Below, in pieces: positions 1-9,008 of a stretch of DNA of 64,000 nucleotides. This DNA is from Novosphingobium umbonatum (GTDB lineage: Bacteria; Pseudomonadota; Alphaproteobacteria; Sphingomonadales; Sphingomonadaceae), in NCBI RefSeq assembly GCF_004005905.1, contig NZ_SACO01000009.1, forward strand, positions 62,001 through 126,000. Reading direction: 5' to 3'. The notes under the pieces were generated by a model. It was not told where the DNA came from and searched no databases. It saw only the letters and a list, made by a program, of their open reading frames with translations. Positions within the stretch are counted from its first letter, which is position 1. Every line of letters begins with the position of its first letter. The position numbers and the translations under genes are program-made.

Positions 1-1010
1 ACAAAGCCGGTGCCCGAATCGGTGGTGACGAAATCGCCCGCCAGCAAGGGGCGCGGCGTGGCGAAGAAGCCGCCCAGATGATGCATCGGGTGGCGCACCT
101 TCGCGCCGGTCAGCGCGGGGCCCTTCACATACATCAGGAAATCATAGCCATCCTCGTCAATACGCTTGAGGAAGCTGTCGATCAGCGGCTCTGCGATGAG
201 GTATTTTTCCTCGCCCGCCTTGATCTGCAAATAGTCGATCGGGCGGCCAAAGGCCACCGCCTGGTTGGTGGGGATGGTCCATGGCGTGGTGGTCCAGATC
301 ACCAGCTTGGTGCCGATCAGCTCGGGGATCTCGGGCGATTCGATGATTTCAAACGCCACGTCGATCTGGGTGGAGGTGATATCCTCATATTCCACCTCGG
401 CCTCGGCCAGCGCGGTTTTTTCCACCGGCGACCACATCACCGGCTTGGCCCCGCGATAAAGCTGGCCGCTTTCGGCGAATTTCAGCAATTCGGCCACGAT
501 CGTGCCTTCGGCGGCAAAATCCATGGTCAGATAGGGATTGTCCCAATCACCATTCACGCCAAGGCGCTTCAACTGCTCGCGCTGGGCATCCACCCACTGG
601 CGGGCATAGGCGCGGCATTCGGCGCGGAATTCCTTAGGCGGAACCTCGTCCTTGTTCTTCTTCTTCTTGCGATATTCTTCCTCGACCTTCCATTCGATGG
701 GCAGGCCGTGGCAATCCCAACCGGGCACATAGGGCGCGTCTTTGCCCAGCAGGCTTTGCGTACGCACCACCATGTCCTTCAGGATATGGTTGACCGCATG
801 GCCCACATGGATGTTGCCATTGGCGTAGGGCGGGCCATCGTGAAGAATGAATTTTTTGCGTCCGGCACGTGCATCGCGCAAGCGGCGGTAGAGATCCTGC
901 TCCTGCCAGCCCTTCAGGATAGCCGGCTCCTTTTGGGGCAGGCCGGCCTTCATCGGGAAATCGGTCTTCGGCAGGAAGACGGTCGAACGGAAATCACGCT
1001 TTTCGGTCAT
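1..1010 (-). CDS. ileS: Isoleucyl-tRNA synthetase, N-terminal part (cut by window edge)
   Basis: Charges tRNA-Ile with isoleucine in the cytoplasm. About 336 residues are visible from an ATG at 1010; the rest lies beyond position 1. The class I HIGH-type signature appears as HVGH at residues 68-71 inside GNIHVGHAVN, followed by PGWDCHGLPIEWK, which is typical of IleRS. The start of the editing (CP1) domain is visible around WTTTPWTIPTNQA. The gene follows ribF on the same strand with an 86-bp gap, so it may be the last visible member of the gpmA-to-ileS run or have its own promoter. ValRS and LeuRS are less likely because of the lysine-rich insertion and the IleRS-type N-terminus. Confidence 0.95.
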   Translation of the reverse strand, partial: MTEKRDFRSTVFLPKTDFPMKAGLPQKEPAILKGWQEQDLYRRLRDARAGRKKFILHDGPPYANGNIHVGHAVNHILKDMVVRTQSLLGKDAPYVPGWDCHGLPIEWKVEEEYRKKKKNKDEVPPKEFRAECRAYARQWVDAQREQLKRLGVNGDWDNPYLTMDFAAEGTIVAELLKFAESGQLYRGAKPVMWSPVEKTALAEAEVEYEDITSTQIDVAFEIIESPEIPELIGTKLVIWTTTPWTIPTNQAVAFGRPIDYLQIKAGEEKYLIAEPLIDSFLKRIDEDGYDFLMYVKGPALTGAKVRHPMHHLGGFFATPRPLLAGDFVTTDSGTGF

Positions 1011-1096
1011 GGTAGGGTGCCTTAGCGCTCGTTAGCCCTCTGTGCAAATCCCAGAGAGCGAAAATGCGCGCCTAGCAGCGACTCGCCAAAGTTTTG

Positions 1097-2026
1097 TTAA
1101 ATCGCGGCGAGAATTTGCCTCGCCTTTTCGCAGTCGCGGCCAATTTGATCGACCAATTCGTCCAGCGAGCCGAATTTCTCCTCACCCCGCAGATAGGCGT
1201 GAAAGAACACCTCGATGTCCTGACCATATAGGTCGCCGGAAAAATTGAAGAAATGGGGTTCCAGCAATTCCTTGGGCGGATCAAAATGGGGGCGGATGCC
1301 AATATTAGCCGCCCCTTGTACGACACTGTTATCCGGCAGGCGGGCAGACACCGCGTAAATACCATAAGCGGGGCGCAGATAATCACCCAAGGCCAGATTG
1401 GCGGTGGGGAAGCCGATGGTACGGCCCAGCTTGTCGCCATGCTGCACCTGTGCGCGGATGGCGAAGGGGCGGGTGAGCAGGCGGGTGGCCGTGGCCATGT
1501 CGCCCGCTTGGCAGGCGCGGCGGATGCGGGTGGAGGAAACTACCTCGCCTTCCAACATCACCGGCCCGATGGCGCGGCTTTGCAGGCCCAGCGGGGCGCC
1601 CAGTTCTTTCAGGCTGGCAATCGTGCCCGAACGGCCCTTGCCAAAGGTGAAGTCCTCGCCCGTGACCACGCCAGCGGCCCGCAAATGGTCGCATAGCACG
1701 CCCTCCACCCAATCGGCGGCGCTGCTGGCGGCCATATCGGCGTCAAAGGCGAAAACCAGCATGGCGTCCGCTCCGGCCTGCGCAAACAAGTCCTGCCTTT
1801 GGTCCAGCGTGGACAGGCGGAAAGGGGGCGAGCCGGGGGCGAAATATTCCACCGGATGCGGGGCGAAAGTGGCGACAATCGCGGGCCGCCCTTCCGCCTT
1901 GGCCCAGCTTATCGCTTCGCCCACCACGGCCTGATGGCCCAGATGGAAACCGTCGAAATTGCCCAGCGCGATAATCGCGCCTTGCAGATGGGCGGGGATA
2001 GGCTGGCGGGAATCGAGGCGGATCAT
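1097..2026 (-). CDS. ribF: Bifunctional riboflavin kinase / FAD synthetase
   Basis: Converts riboflavin to FMN and FMN to FAD in the cytoplasm. The 309-residue product has the usual family length. The N-terminal nucleotidyltransferase carries GNFDGFHLGH (residues 22-31), GEDFTFGKGRSG (about 123-134) and SSTRIR (about 164-169). The C-terminal flavokinase carries the GRTIGFPTANL segment (about 201-211) with its PTAN metal/ATP motif. It starts 12 bp after the folA stop and lies upstream of ileS, a pairing common in bacteria. Confidence 0.95.
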   Translation of the reverse strand: MIRLDSRQPIPAHLQGAIIALGNFDGFHLGHQAVVGEAISWAKAEGRPAIVATFAPHPVEYFAPGSPPFRLSTLDQRQDLFAQAGADAMLVFAFDADMAASSAADWVEGVLCDHLRAAGVVTGEDFTFGKGRSGTIASLKELGAPLGLQSRAIGPVMLEGEVVSSTRIRRACQAGDMATATRLLTRPFAIRAQVQHGDKLGRTIGFPTANLALGDYLRPAYGIYAVSARLPDNSVVQGAANIGIRPHFDPPKELLEPHFFNFSGDLYGQDIEVFFHAYLRGEEKFGSLDELVDQIGRDCEKARQILAAI

Positions 2027-2038
2027 GATGGGCTGGGC

Positions 2039-2524
2039 CTATACCTGCCGGTGATAGGTGATGAAAGCCAAAGCGGGGGTGCCTTCATGGGAAGGGCTTT
2101 CGCGGCGGGCGCTTTCCACCCATTCGGGGCCAAGCGGAGGGAAGAAAGTGTCGCCCTCCAGCACGGCGTCAATACGGGTGAGTTCCACGCGATGGGCTTG
2201 GGGCAGGGCCTGGGCATAGATCTGCCCGCCGCCCACAATCGCCACTTCCGGCACATCGCCCGCCAGCGCAAGAGCCTCATCCCAATCGCGCGCGACTTCG
2301 GCACCCTTGGCGCTCCAGCCTGTGTCGCGGGTCAGCACGATATGGCGGCGACCGGGCAACAGGCCGGGTAGGGATTCAAAGGTGCGGCGGCCCATGATCA
2401 TCGGCTTGCCCATGGTCATCGCCTTGAAATGGCGCAGATCCTGCGGGATATGCCAAGGCATGGTGCCATTGGCGCCGATCACGCCATTGGCCGTTACCGC
2501 CACCACGATCACCAGTTGCGGCAT
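2039..2524 (-). CDS. folA: Dihydrofolate reductase
   Basis: Reduces dihydrofolate to tetrahydrofolate with NADPH. The 161-residue length is typical. Visible motifs are the N-terminal VVAVTANGVIGANGTMPWHIPQD region (Met20 loop with conserved Trp and acidic residue), GKPMIMGRRTFES and VIVGGGQIY. The ATG overlaps the purK stop by one base (TGATG on the minus strand), so the two are likely translationally coupled. Its place after purEK links folate and purine synthesis in one operon. Confidence 0.95.
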   Translation of the reverse strand: MPQLVIVVAVTANGVIGANGTMPWHIPQDLRHFKAMTMGKPMIMGRRTFESLPGLLPGRRHIVLTRDTGWSAKGAEVARDWDEALALAGDVPEVAIVGGGQIYAQALPQAHRVELTRIDAVLEGDTFFPPLGPEWVESARRESPSHEGTPALAFITYHRQV

Positions 2525-3594
2525 CAGCCGAGCGTCAGGCGGGTGACATGGCCCATCTTGCGACCGGGCCGCGCTGCCGCCTTGCCATAGAGATGCAGAT
2601 GGTTGGCCGGATCGGACAGGATGGCGGGCCAGTCATGCGCGTCATCGCCGATCAGGTTTTTCATCTGCGCAGCCTTCACCGCCAGCGTGGGCAGGCCCAA
2701 AGGCAGGCCGCAAATGGCGCGGATGTGGTTTTCAAACTGGCTGGTAAGCGCGCCTTCGATCGACCAATGGCCCGAATTATGCACGCGGGGCGCCATCTCG
2801 TTGAACACTGGCCCATCTTCGGTGGCGAAGAATTCCAGCGTCAGCACGCCGACATAATCCAGCGCCTCGGCTACTTTGCGGGCCAGATCGCGCGCCTGCT
2901 CTACCTGCGCCAGCAGCGCGGGCGGGGTGGGCACGGTGGACGTGTCCAGAATGCCCGCAACATGGATATTCTCGGCGCTTTCCCAGAACTGGATGTCGCC
3001 ATCGGTACCACGCGCCAGAATGACGCTGAATTCGCCGGAAAAGCGGATGAAGCCTTCATAGATCAAGGGCACATCGGGCAGGTCCAAGCCGTCTGCATCC
3101 TGCGGGGACATGATCCGCCACTGGCCCTTGCCATCATAACCATCGCGGCGGGTTTTCAGGATACCGGGCGTGCCGATTTCCGCCATGGCGCGGGCCAGAT
3201 CTTCCGCATTGTCCACCGCCATGAATGGCGCGGGACGACCGCCCAAGGCTGTAACGAAATTCTTTTCGTTCAGCCGGTCCTGCGCGGTTTCCAAAGCGCG
3301 CGGGTGGGGCAGCAAGGGCGTATCGCCCACAGCCGCCAAGGGCCCCACCGGCACATTTTCAAACTCATAGGTCACCACCGCGCAATCGGCGGCAAAAGTA
3401 GCCATGGCTTGCGCATCGCCCCAATCGGCGCAGGTAAAGCGGGCGCAGACTTCTGCGGCGATGCTGTCGGGTTCTGGCGCGAAAATATGCACGCGATAGC
3501 CCAGACGGGCGGCGGCAAAGGCCATCATGCGGCCCAATTGCCCACCGCCCAGAATGCCGATCGTCTCTCCTGGAGCAACCATCTTATCAGACAT
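2524..3594 (-). CDS. purK: N5-carboxyaminoimidazole ribonucleotide synthase
   Basis: ATP-dependent carboxylation of AIR to N5-CAIR, a step of de novo purine synthesis. The 356-residue product has the N-terminal GILGGGQLGRMM motif, the ATP-grasp segment with KTRRDGYDGKGQW, and EMAPRVHNSGHWS near the C-terminal catalytic region, all typical of PurK. It lies 10 bp after purE, its usual partner, and overlaps folA by one base. Confidence 0.96.
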   Translation of the reverse strand: MSDKMVAPGETIGILGGGQLGRMMAFAAARLGYRVHIFAPEPDSIAAEVCARFTCADWGDAQAMATFAADCAVVTYEFENVPVGPLAAVGDTPLLPHPRALETAQDRLNEKNFVTALGGRPAPFMAVDNAEDLARAMAEIGTPGILKTRRDGYDGKGQWRIMSPQDADGLDLPDVPLIYEGFIRFSGEFSVILARGTDGDIQFWESAENIHVAGILDTSTVPTPPALLAQVEQARDLARKVAEALDYVGVLTLEFFATEDGPVFNEMAPRVHNSGHWSIEGALTSQFENHIRAICGLPLGLPTLAVKAAQMKNLIGDDAHDWPAILSDPANHLHLYGKAAARPGRKMGHVTRLTLG

Positions 3595-3604
3595 CGTCAG
3601 GGCT

Positions 3605-4099
3605 TTATGCCTCTACCGGACGTTCGGCGACCGAATCGGTCTGCGCCACGCGATAGGCCTGCACGCGCTCGGCCAGAGCCGGATCGCTGGTGGCCAGAAT
3701 CTTGGCGGCCAGCAGACCGGCATTGGTTGCGCCAGCCTCGCCAATCGCCAGCGTGCCCACCGGAACGCCAGCGGGCATCTGCACGATCGACAGCAGCGAA
3801 TCCTGACCCGACAGCGCCTTGGACTGCACCGGCACGCCCAGCACGGGCAGCACGGTCATCGAGGCGACCATACCGGGCAGATGGGCAGCCCCGCCTGCAC
3901 CGGCGATAATGACCTTGAAGCCCTCATCTTTCGCATTCTTGGCAAAATCGACCAGACGGTCGGGCGTGCGGTGGGCCGAGACGATGCGAACATCATGCTC
4001 CACGCCCAGATGCGTCAGAATGTCAGCCGCCTTCTTCATGGTGGCCCAATCAGACTGGGAACCCATAACGATGGAAACGAGAGCGCCGGGACGGGTCAT
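3605..4099 (-). CDS. purE: N5-carboxyaminoimidazole ribonucleotide mutase
   Basis: Converts N5-CAIR to CAIR in purine synthesis. The 164-residue product has the class I PurE signatures [17 protein letters not shown] and [15 protein letters not shown]. The class I form fits the presence of a dedicated purK immediately downstream. It starts 6 bp after the gpmA stop, so the phosphoglycerate mutase and purine genes are probably cotranscribed. Confidence 0.96.
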   Translation of the reverse strand: MTRPGALVSIVMGSQSDWATMKKAADILTHLGVEHDVRIVSAHRTPDRLVDFAKNAKDEGFKVIIAGAGGAAHLPGMVASMTVLPVLGVPVQSKALSGQDSLLSIVQMPAGVPVGTLAIGEAGATNAGLLAAKILATSDPALAERVQAYRVAQTDSVAERPVEA

Positions 4100-4105
4100 G
4101 TTGTC

Positions 4106-4792
4106 TTACCTTTCCGAGAGGTAGTAGCGATCGAGCGCGTTGAGTTCCGCGTCGAGCTCGAACACGATAGGCTGACCGGTGGGGATTTCCAGATGGAGAA
4201 TGTCCTCATCCGAAATTCCCGACAGATGCTTGACCAGCGCGCGCAAAGAATTGCCATGCGCGGCCACGATCACCGTGTCGCCAGCCTTCAGCGCGGGGGC
4301 GATGGCCTGCTCGTAATAGGGCAGAACGCGGGCGATCGTGTCCTTCAGGCTTTCGGTGTTGGGGATGGCGATGCCAGCATAGCGCGGGTCGGTCGACAGA
4401 TCGAACGTGTCGCCCTTTTCCTGCGGCGGGGGCGGCACGTCAAAGCTGCGGCGCCAGATCAGCACCTGTTCGTCGCCATGCTTGGCGGCGGTTTCGGCCT
4501 TGTCCAGACCGGTCAGCCCGCCATAATGGCGCTCGTTCAGATGCCAGTCCTTGGTTTCGGGGATCCATGCCAGACCGGCCGCTTCCAGCGCCAGATGCAG
4601 CGTGCGGATCGCGCGGGTTTGCAGGCTGGTGAAGGCGCGGGTGGGCACAATGCCCTTTTCCTTCATCAAGGCGCCAGCGGCACGGGCCTCGCCCTCGCCC
4701 TTTTCGGTCAGATCGACATCCCACCAACCGGTGAAGCGGTTTTCAAGGTTCCATTGGCTTTGGCCGTGGCGGACAAGGATCAGACGAGGCAC
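4106..4792 (-). CDS. gpmA: 2,3-bisphosphoglycerate-dependent phosphoglycerate mutase
   Basis: Interconverts 3- and 2-phosphoglycerate in glycolysis. A GTG start at 4792 gives 228 residues, the family's usual size. A longer in-frame extension to 4930 exists but is low-complexity and unlike the family, and an AGAGGGAGA ribosome-site-like stretch lies just before the GTG. Motifs are LVRHGQSQWN (catalytic His9), RFTGWWDVDLT, NERHYGGLTGLDK and VAAHGNSLRAL (second catalytic His). It is the first gene of the gpmA-purE-purK-folA-ribF run. Confidence 0.93.
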   Translation of the reverse strand: MPRLILVRHGQSQWNLENRFTGWWDVDLTEKGEGEARAAGALMKEKGIVPTRAFTSLQTRAIRTLHLALEAAGLAWIPETKDWHLNERHYGGLTGLDKAETAAKHGDEQVLIWRRSFDVPPPPQEKGDTFDLSTDPRYAGIAIPNTESLKDTIARVLPYYEQAIAPALKAGDTVIVAAHGNSLRALVKHLSGISDEDILHLEIPTGQPIVFELDAELNALDRYYLSER

Positions 4793-4968
4793 GGGTCGGG
4801 TTCTCCCTCTCAAGTGGCGGTCTTGGCAGCCGGAGCGGTCTGCTCTCAAGCTTTTGGCCCAAGATTTGGAAAGGGGCACTAGCCCCTTGGCGCGCATTTG
4901 GAAAGGCGGTTTCGGCCTGTGTTTTGCCAAGCGATTCTATCGGGCGGAAAAGCGGGTGCGAGGGAAGG

Positions 4969-5139
4969 TCAGTCCTCTTGATTGGCCTGTGCACCCTCGC
5001 CTTCATTTTGCAGCGCGCGGGCCTGTGCTTTGCGGCGACGCAGGTTTTCGCGCAGCTTGGCAGCCAATCTTTCTTCGCGCGAAAGCGGGCGCTCGGGGGC
5101 GGAAGTGGTCGATTTGTCGGTATTCTCTGGGTTGCTCAT
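4969..5139 (-). CDS. Small charged hypothetical protein (56 aa)
   Basis: The frame starting at ATG 5139 encodes a hydrophilic peptide with a Ser/Thr/Asn-rich N-terminus and a strongly basic helix, REERLAAKLRENLRRRKAQA, followed by an acidic tail. An in-frame extension to 5250 has unlikely composition. No membrane segment or catalytic motif is seen. The helix could bind nucleic acid or ribosomes, but that is only inference. It sits between gpmA and tRNA-Thr. The regular GC-rich codon pattern supports it as a real gene. Confidence 0.6.
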   Translation of the reverse strand: MSNPENTDKSTTSAPERPLSREERLAAKLRENLRRRKAQARALQNEGEGAQANQED

Positions 5140-5224
5140 GGTGTTTTTCGCCTGTGTTGGCGGTCTTTTGGCTTGGGGGCATGGGGCGCACAAGGGGGGA
5201 ATGCATTTTTTCTGAAATTGGCCG

Positions 5225-5253
5225 TTGACATTACCGGCAATGCCAGCCATTAG
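5225..5253 (+). promoter_or_regulatory. Probable promoter of tRNA-Thr
   Basis: A perfect -35 hexamer TTGACA (5225-5230) is followed after 17 bp by CATTAG (5248-5253), a weak -10. Transcription would start near 5260, about 40 bp before the mature tRNA-Thr 5' end. Confidence 0.4.
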
Positions 5254-5299
5254 CGCGCCTCCGCTGCGGCACTGGTCGCAAGCGAAATGACCGTGGTGT

Positions 5300-5374
<75 letters not shown>

Positions 5375-5405
5375 CGGTTCCTTCCTGACAGATTTGGTTG
5401 CCTTG

Positions 5406-5427
5406 ACCCGCTTTTTCAGCGGGTTTT
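5406..5427 (+). terminator. Rho-independent terminator after tRNA-Thr
   Basis: Stem ACCCGCT (5406-5412) pairs with AGCGGGT (5418-5424) across a five-base loop and is followed by T residues. It lies about 30 bp after the tRNA. Confidence 0.7.
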
Positions 5428-5455
5428 GGCATGTCCGGCTTTCGTCCTCATTCCA

Positions 5456-5492
5456 TAAGGAAAAGGCGCGGCAGGCCTGTGCCCCCGCGCCT
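5456..5492 (-). terminator. Terminator of the small membrane-protein gene
   Basis: Arms AGGCGCGG (5464-5471) and CCGCGCCT (5485-5492) form an 8-bp stem. Read on the minus strand it is followed by TTTTCCTT. It lies 25 bp beyond the stop of the 79-residue membrane protein. Confidence 0.65.
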
Positions 5493-5516
5493 CTATTCCA
5501 AGCTGTAACTGGCGCT

Positions 5517-5756
5517 TTACCAGCGCAGCTTGGGCTTCAACACCGCGATAATATAGGTGACCACACCGGCCAGAATCAGCAGCGCGACGATTTCATAGCC
5601 GCCATTGCCCAACTGGTTGGAAATGGTGCAGCCAATCGCGGGCGGCAAATAGGCCCAGATCGAGTCCGAAGGTTCCTCTTGCGCGGAACGGTGCAGCAAC
5701 AGCACGACCAGCCCCGCGAAAACCGCCATCGTCAACCAGTCATACACAGTTTCCAT
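5517..5756 (-). CDS. Small two-helix membrane protein, possible XrtV sorting-system accessory protein
   Basis: A 79-residue protein with an N-terminal hydrophobic helix (about residues 5-22), a central polar part containing YLPPAIGCTISNQLGNGGY, and a second helix (about 55-73) ending in LKPKLRW. The layout and the PPAIGC...NxLGN pattern resemble small sphingomonad proteins annotated as XrtV (exosortase V) sorting-system accessory proteins. That match is from memory and not verified. No exosortase is in the window. It has its own downstream terminator and is probably monocistronic. Confidence 0.55.
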   Translation of the reverse strand: METVYDWLTMAVFAGLVVLLLHRSAQEEPSDSIWAYLPPAIGCTISNQLGNGGYEIVALLILAGVVTYIIAVLKPKLRW

Positions 5757-5877
5757 CTTTGACTTCCACCCATTCCTGCATGGGCCACGGGCGGTAAGCC
5801 GCCCTCATGGCTTGATAATTTCTGACAAAGGCTAACCTGTCGGCAGGCTTTAAGCCAGTTATGTGCCCTTGCCTATG

Positions 5878-7221
5878 CTATTCTTCGCGGAAGGCGCGGC
5901 TGAACTGGTCACGCAAAGGCTTCATCAGATAGGACAGCAGCGAACGCTCGCCGGTCTGCATGAAGACTTCGACCGGCATGCCTGGCACCAGTTTCAGATC
6001 GCCCAGACGCTTCATCTCGGCGGGGGAGACCTCCACCTTGACCTTGTAATAGGGCGCGCCCGTATGATCGTCGGTAAAGCGTTCGGAGGAGATGATCCGC
6101 ACCTTGCCATTGATTTCGGGCGTGGTGCGGTTGTTGAACGCCGAAAAGCGCAGGCTGGCGGCCTGACCTACCGAGAGCTGGTCGATGTCATAGGGGCTTA
6201 CGCGGGCTTCTACGGTCAGGTCATCATGGCTGGGCACGATTTCCATGATGGTTTCCATCGGCGGCACCACCCCGCCCACGGTGGAATAGCTCAGTTTCTC
6301 CACCGTGCCATCATAGGGCGCGCGCAACAATGAGCGGTTGAGCTGATCCGTGGCCGAAACCGAGCGGACCTTCTGGTCATTGAGCTGCGCTTGCGCGGTG
6401 GCCAGTTCGATACCGGCCTGCGAACGGGCGTCCTGCATCAACTGGAAACCGGACTGGCGGATCTCGGCGATCTTGGCGCGCGACTGGGCGATTTGCGCCT
6501 CGAACGAGGCCACCGCGCCTTGCAGGTCCACCGCCGAACGTTCGGTCTGGTTGATGCGGTTGATCGTCACCAGATTTTCCGCGCGCAGGCTGCGCAGACC
6601 CGCCAGTTCCGGCTCGATCAGCGCGATCTGTTGGCGCGAGGCCTGCTTTTGCGCGATCAGCGAGCTGATCTGCTGCTCGGTCTGGCGTACGCGCTCGTTG
6701 ATCTGCGACAGCTGGTTGTTGCGCGCGGTGCGGCGCAGGTTGAACAGGCGCTGCGCCTCGGCCATGGCGGCCAGCTTGGCGGGCGTGGGGTTCTGCGTCA
6801 ATTCGGGCGGGAAATGGATGACGGGGCTGTCATCGCGCTCGGCGGTCAGACGGGCGACCGAGGCCTGTAATTGCTCGTTGGTGCTGCCATAGGCGCTGGC
6901 GCTGGCGCTGGACACCGTGTTGTCCAGACGCAGCAAGGGATCGCCCTGCTTCACAATCTGGCCTTCGTGGACAAAGATTTCGGCAATCACCCCGCCATTG
7001 GGGTGGGCCACTTTCTTCACCCGCGATTCCACCGTTACCTCGCCCGATCCGATCACCGCCCCGCGCGTGCCGGTCAGCGCCGCCAGCGCCACCAGCAGCG
7101 CGACCAGCGCGCCAATCACCATCAGGCCCATGCGAAAGGCGCGCTTCAATCCCTCCTGCGGGTCGAGCAGTTCAAGCGCCGAGGGCTGCTCTTGCGTGGT
7201 GGCGGGCAGTTGATAGCTCAT
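5878..7221 (-). CDS. HlyD/PrtE-family type I secretion periplasmic adaptor
   Basis: Membrane-fusion protein bridging the inner-membrane ABC protein and an outer-membrane TolC-like channel. The 447-residue product has a short cytoplasmic N-terminus, one membrane helix (about residues 32-50), a biotinyl-lipoyl half-motif (AHPNGGVIAEIFVHEGQIV), a long coiled coil (about 95-300), the second lipoyl half (LLRAPYDGTVEKL) and the conserved C-terminal ending GMPVEVFMQTGERSLLSYL. The start overlaps the ABC gene stop in an ATGA. No TolC homologue or RTX substrate is nearby. Confidence 0.92.
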   Translation of the reverse strand: MSYQLPATTQEQPSALELLDPQEGLKRAFRMGLMVIGALVALLVALAALTGTRGAVIGSGEVTVESRVKKVAHPNGGVIAEIFVHEGQIVKQGDPLLRLDNTVSSASASAYGSTNEQLQASVARLTAERDDSPVIHFPPELTQNPTPAKLAAMAEAQRLFNLRRTARNNQLSQINERVRQTEQQISSLIAQKQASRQQIALIEPELAGLRSLRAENLVTINRINQTERSAVDLQGAVASFEAQIAQSRAKIAEIRQSGFQLMQDARSQAGIELATAQAQLNDQKVRSVSATDQLNRSLLRAPYDGTVEKLSYSTVGGVVPPMETIMEIVPSHDDLTVEARVSPYDIDQLSVGQAASLRFSAFNNRTTPEINGKVRIISSERFTDDHTGAPYYKVKVEVSPAEMKRLGDLKLVPGMPVEVFMQTGERSLLSYLMKPLRDQFSRAFREE

Positions 7222-9008
7222 GACAATACCTTGGATTCGCCGGAGTCGGACTGGTCTGCATTCGGGGCTTGGCCATTAGCTGGGCCGGAGGCGGGCTTAT
7301 CGGTGACCGAGGGCTGGCGGCGGGCCTGTGCCCTTTCCCGCACAGCATCGCGGGTGCCGTAATCAAGCACCTTGCCATTTTGCAGCACCAAAACATGGGT
7401 GGAAATGCCCACCAAGACGCCCGCCGCGCCCGCCAGCACCACCACCGCGCCTCTTTCGCGGGCGGCAGCCACGGCCATGGCCAATTGCCTTTCGCCGCCG
7501 GTATCCTGATGCGCGGTCGGTTCGTCCAGCACCAGCAGGAAGGGGCGGCCATAAAGCGCGCGGGCCAAACCGATACGCTGCGCCTGCGATTGCGAGAGGC
7601 GCCGCCCTTCGGCACCGACCCAGGTGGCATAGCCATCGGGCAGGGCGAGGATCATTTCATGGATGCCGGCATCCTGCGCCGCCTGAATAATATCCTGCGG
7701 ATTGGCATCGGGATCAAAGCCGGACATATTTTCCGCCACCGTACCGTCGAGCAATTCGATGTTCTGTGGCAGATAGCCGATGTGACGCCCCAAGGCCGCC
7801 GCATCCCATTGGTCCAGCGTGGCGCCATCCAGCCGGATCTGGCCCAGCGGCGTGGTCCATCCGCCGGTCAAGGTACGCAGCAGGGCCGATTTGCCCACGC
7901 CGCCCGGCCCGACCACCGTCAGCACCTGCCCCGCTTCCAGATGGAACGAGATGCCCTGCACCAAAGGCTTGCGCGCGCCTGCGGGAGCCACGGCTAGCCC
8001 TTCGCAAGAGAAGGTGGCGCTGGGCGTGGGCAGGCCGACTTTGGGGGCAGGGGCAGGCACCGAGGCCAGCACCATATCCAGACGCGACCAGGCCTGTTCC
8101 GCGCTGGCCAAAGCCTGTGCCCTTTCCACACAGCGTAGCAAAGGCAGCAGCGCGGCAAGGCTGCAAGCGGCCGAGGCCACCACCACCGCCGCCGAGGCAT
8201 GACCTGCAATCTCCAGCCATCCCCCGACCACCGTGACCGCCACCAGCGTGGCCATCATCAGGCCCCGCGCGATGGTTTGCAGGCGCGCGCCGGTCTTGTC
8301 ATGCGGGATCAGCAGATCGAACAGGCGCTGGTTGGCCAGATGCCACGCCGCCCGCGCCTTGCCGCCCAGACCCAGCGCGCGAATCACATCGGCGCGTCCC
8401 ATGCTGGCGGCCATCACCGCGTGGCGGCGGCCGATCAGCGGCAAGAGATCGCGGTTCTTGTCGCGTTCCAGCCTCATGGCGCGCCACAGGATAAACACCA
8501 TCGTCGCCGCGCCCAGCAAAGTGGCCAGCGCCAGCGCGCCATGCATCATCAACAGCACCAGCAGGGTCAGCGGCAGCGCGGCCAGATCAAGCCAAGGCTC
8601 GACCTCGCCATGGGCCAGAAAACCGCGCAGCGAATCGACATCGCGGGCAATTTGCGTCTGGTCGGCATCGCCGCCCTTGCCCGCCTGCGCCAAGAGGGCG
8701 GTGGCTTCGTCCAGACGGGGCAGCAGGGGAGAGAGCAAAGCCTGCGCCATATGGCCCAGAGTATGCCGCCGCAGCCCCGCCAGAATGCCCCGCGCCACCA
8801 GCAAGAGCAGCGCAAGGCCCCCCATGCTCATCAGCGTGGGTACGCTGTGACCGGGAAGCGCCACATCGAACACCAGCAGCACAAACAGCGCCAGTACCAC
8901 CGGACCAAAGGCCAGAAAGAAACTGGTCAGCAACAAGGCAGGCAGGCCGGACAGCGCCCCGCGACGGGCGGCAAAACCCTCGGCGCTTTGGGCGGGCAAC
9001 AGAGCCAT
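7218..9008 (-). CDS. Type I secretion ABC permease/ATPase (PrtD-like) with altered ATPase motifs
   Basis: Inner-membrane exporter expected to pair with the HlyD protein. ATG 9008 (596 aa) has GGGGAAGGAAG about 10 bp upstream and is preferred to an upstream start at 9116. The N-terminal half is hydrophobic with the PrtD-type arrangement (ARDVDSLRGFL, residues 121-131). The ATPase half has Walker A GPGGVGKS (367-374), the Q-loop in GYLPQNIELLDGTVAEN and Walker B LLVLDEP (491-497). The signature is LSQSQ (471-475) instead of LSGGQ, and the H-loop His is missing (VVVLAGAAG, 522-530). The frame is intact and coupled to hlyD. It may hydrolyse ATP poorly or unconventionally. Confidence 0.88.
   Translation of the reverse strand: MALLPAQSAEGFAARRGALSGLPALLLTSFFLAFGPVVLALFVLLVFDVALPGHSVPTLMSMGGLALLLLVARGILAGLRRHTLGHMAQALLSPLLPRLDEATALLAQAGKGGDADQTQIARDVDSLRGFLAHGEVEPWLDLAALPLTLLVLLMMHGALALATLLGAATMVFILWRAMRLERDKNRDLLPLIGRRHAVMAASMGRADVIRALGLGGKARAAWHLANQRLFDLLIPHDKTGARLQTIARGLMMATLVAVTVVGGWLEIAGHASAAVVVASAACSLAALLPLLRCVERAQALASAEQAWSRLDMVLASVPAPAPKVGLPTPSATFSCEGLAVAPAGARKPLVQGISFHLEAGQVLTVVGPGGVGKSALLRTLTGGWTTPLGQIRLDGATLDQWDAAALGRHIGYLPQNIELLDGTVAENMSGFDPDANPQDIIQAAQDAGIHEMILALPDGYATWVGAEGRRLSQSQAQRIGLARALYGRPFLLVLDEPTAHQDTGGERQLAMAVAAARERGAVVVLAGAAGVLVGISTHVLVLQNGKVLDYGTRDAVRERAQARRQPSVTDKPASGPANGQAPNADQSDSGESKVLS

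Noticed and set aside
78..1025. 315-codon plus-strand frame
   Set aside because: Antisense to ileS, whose HVGH motif and start are clear on the minus strand.
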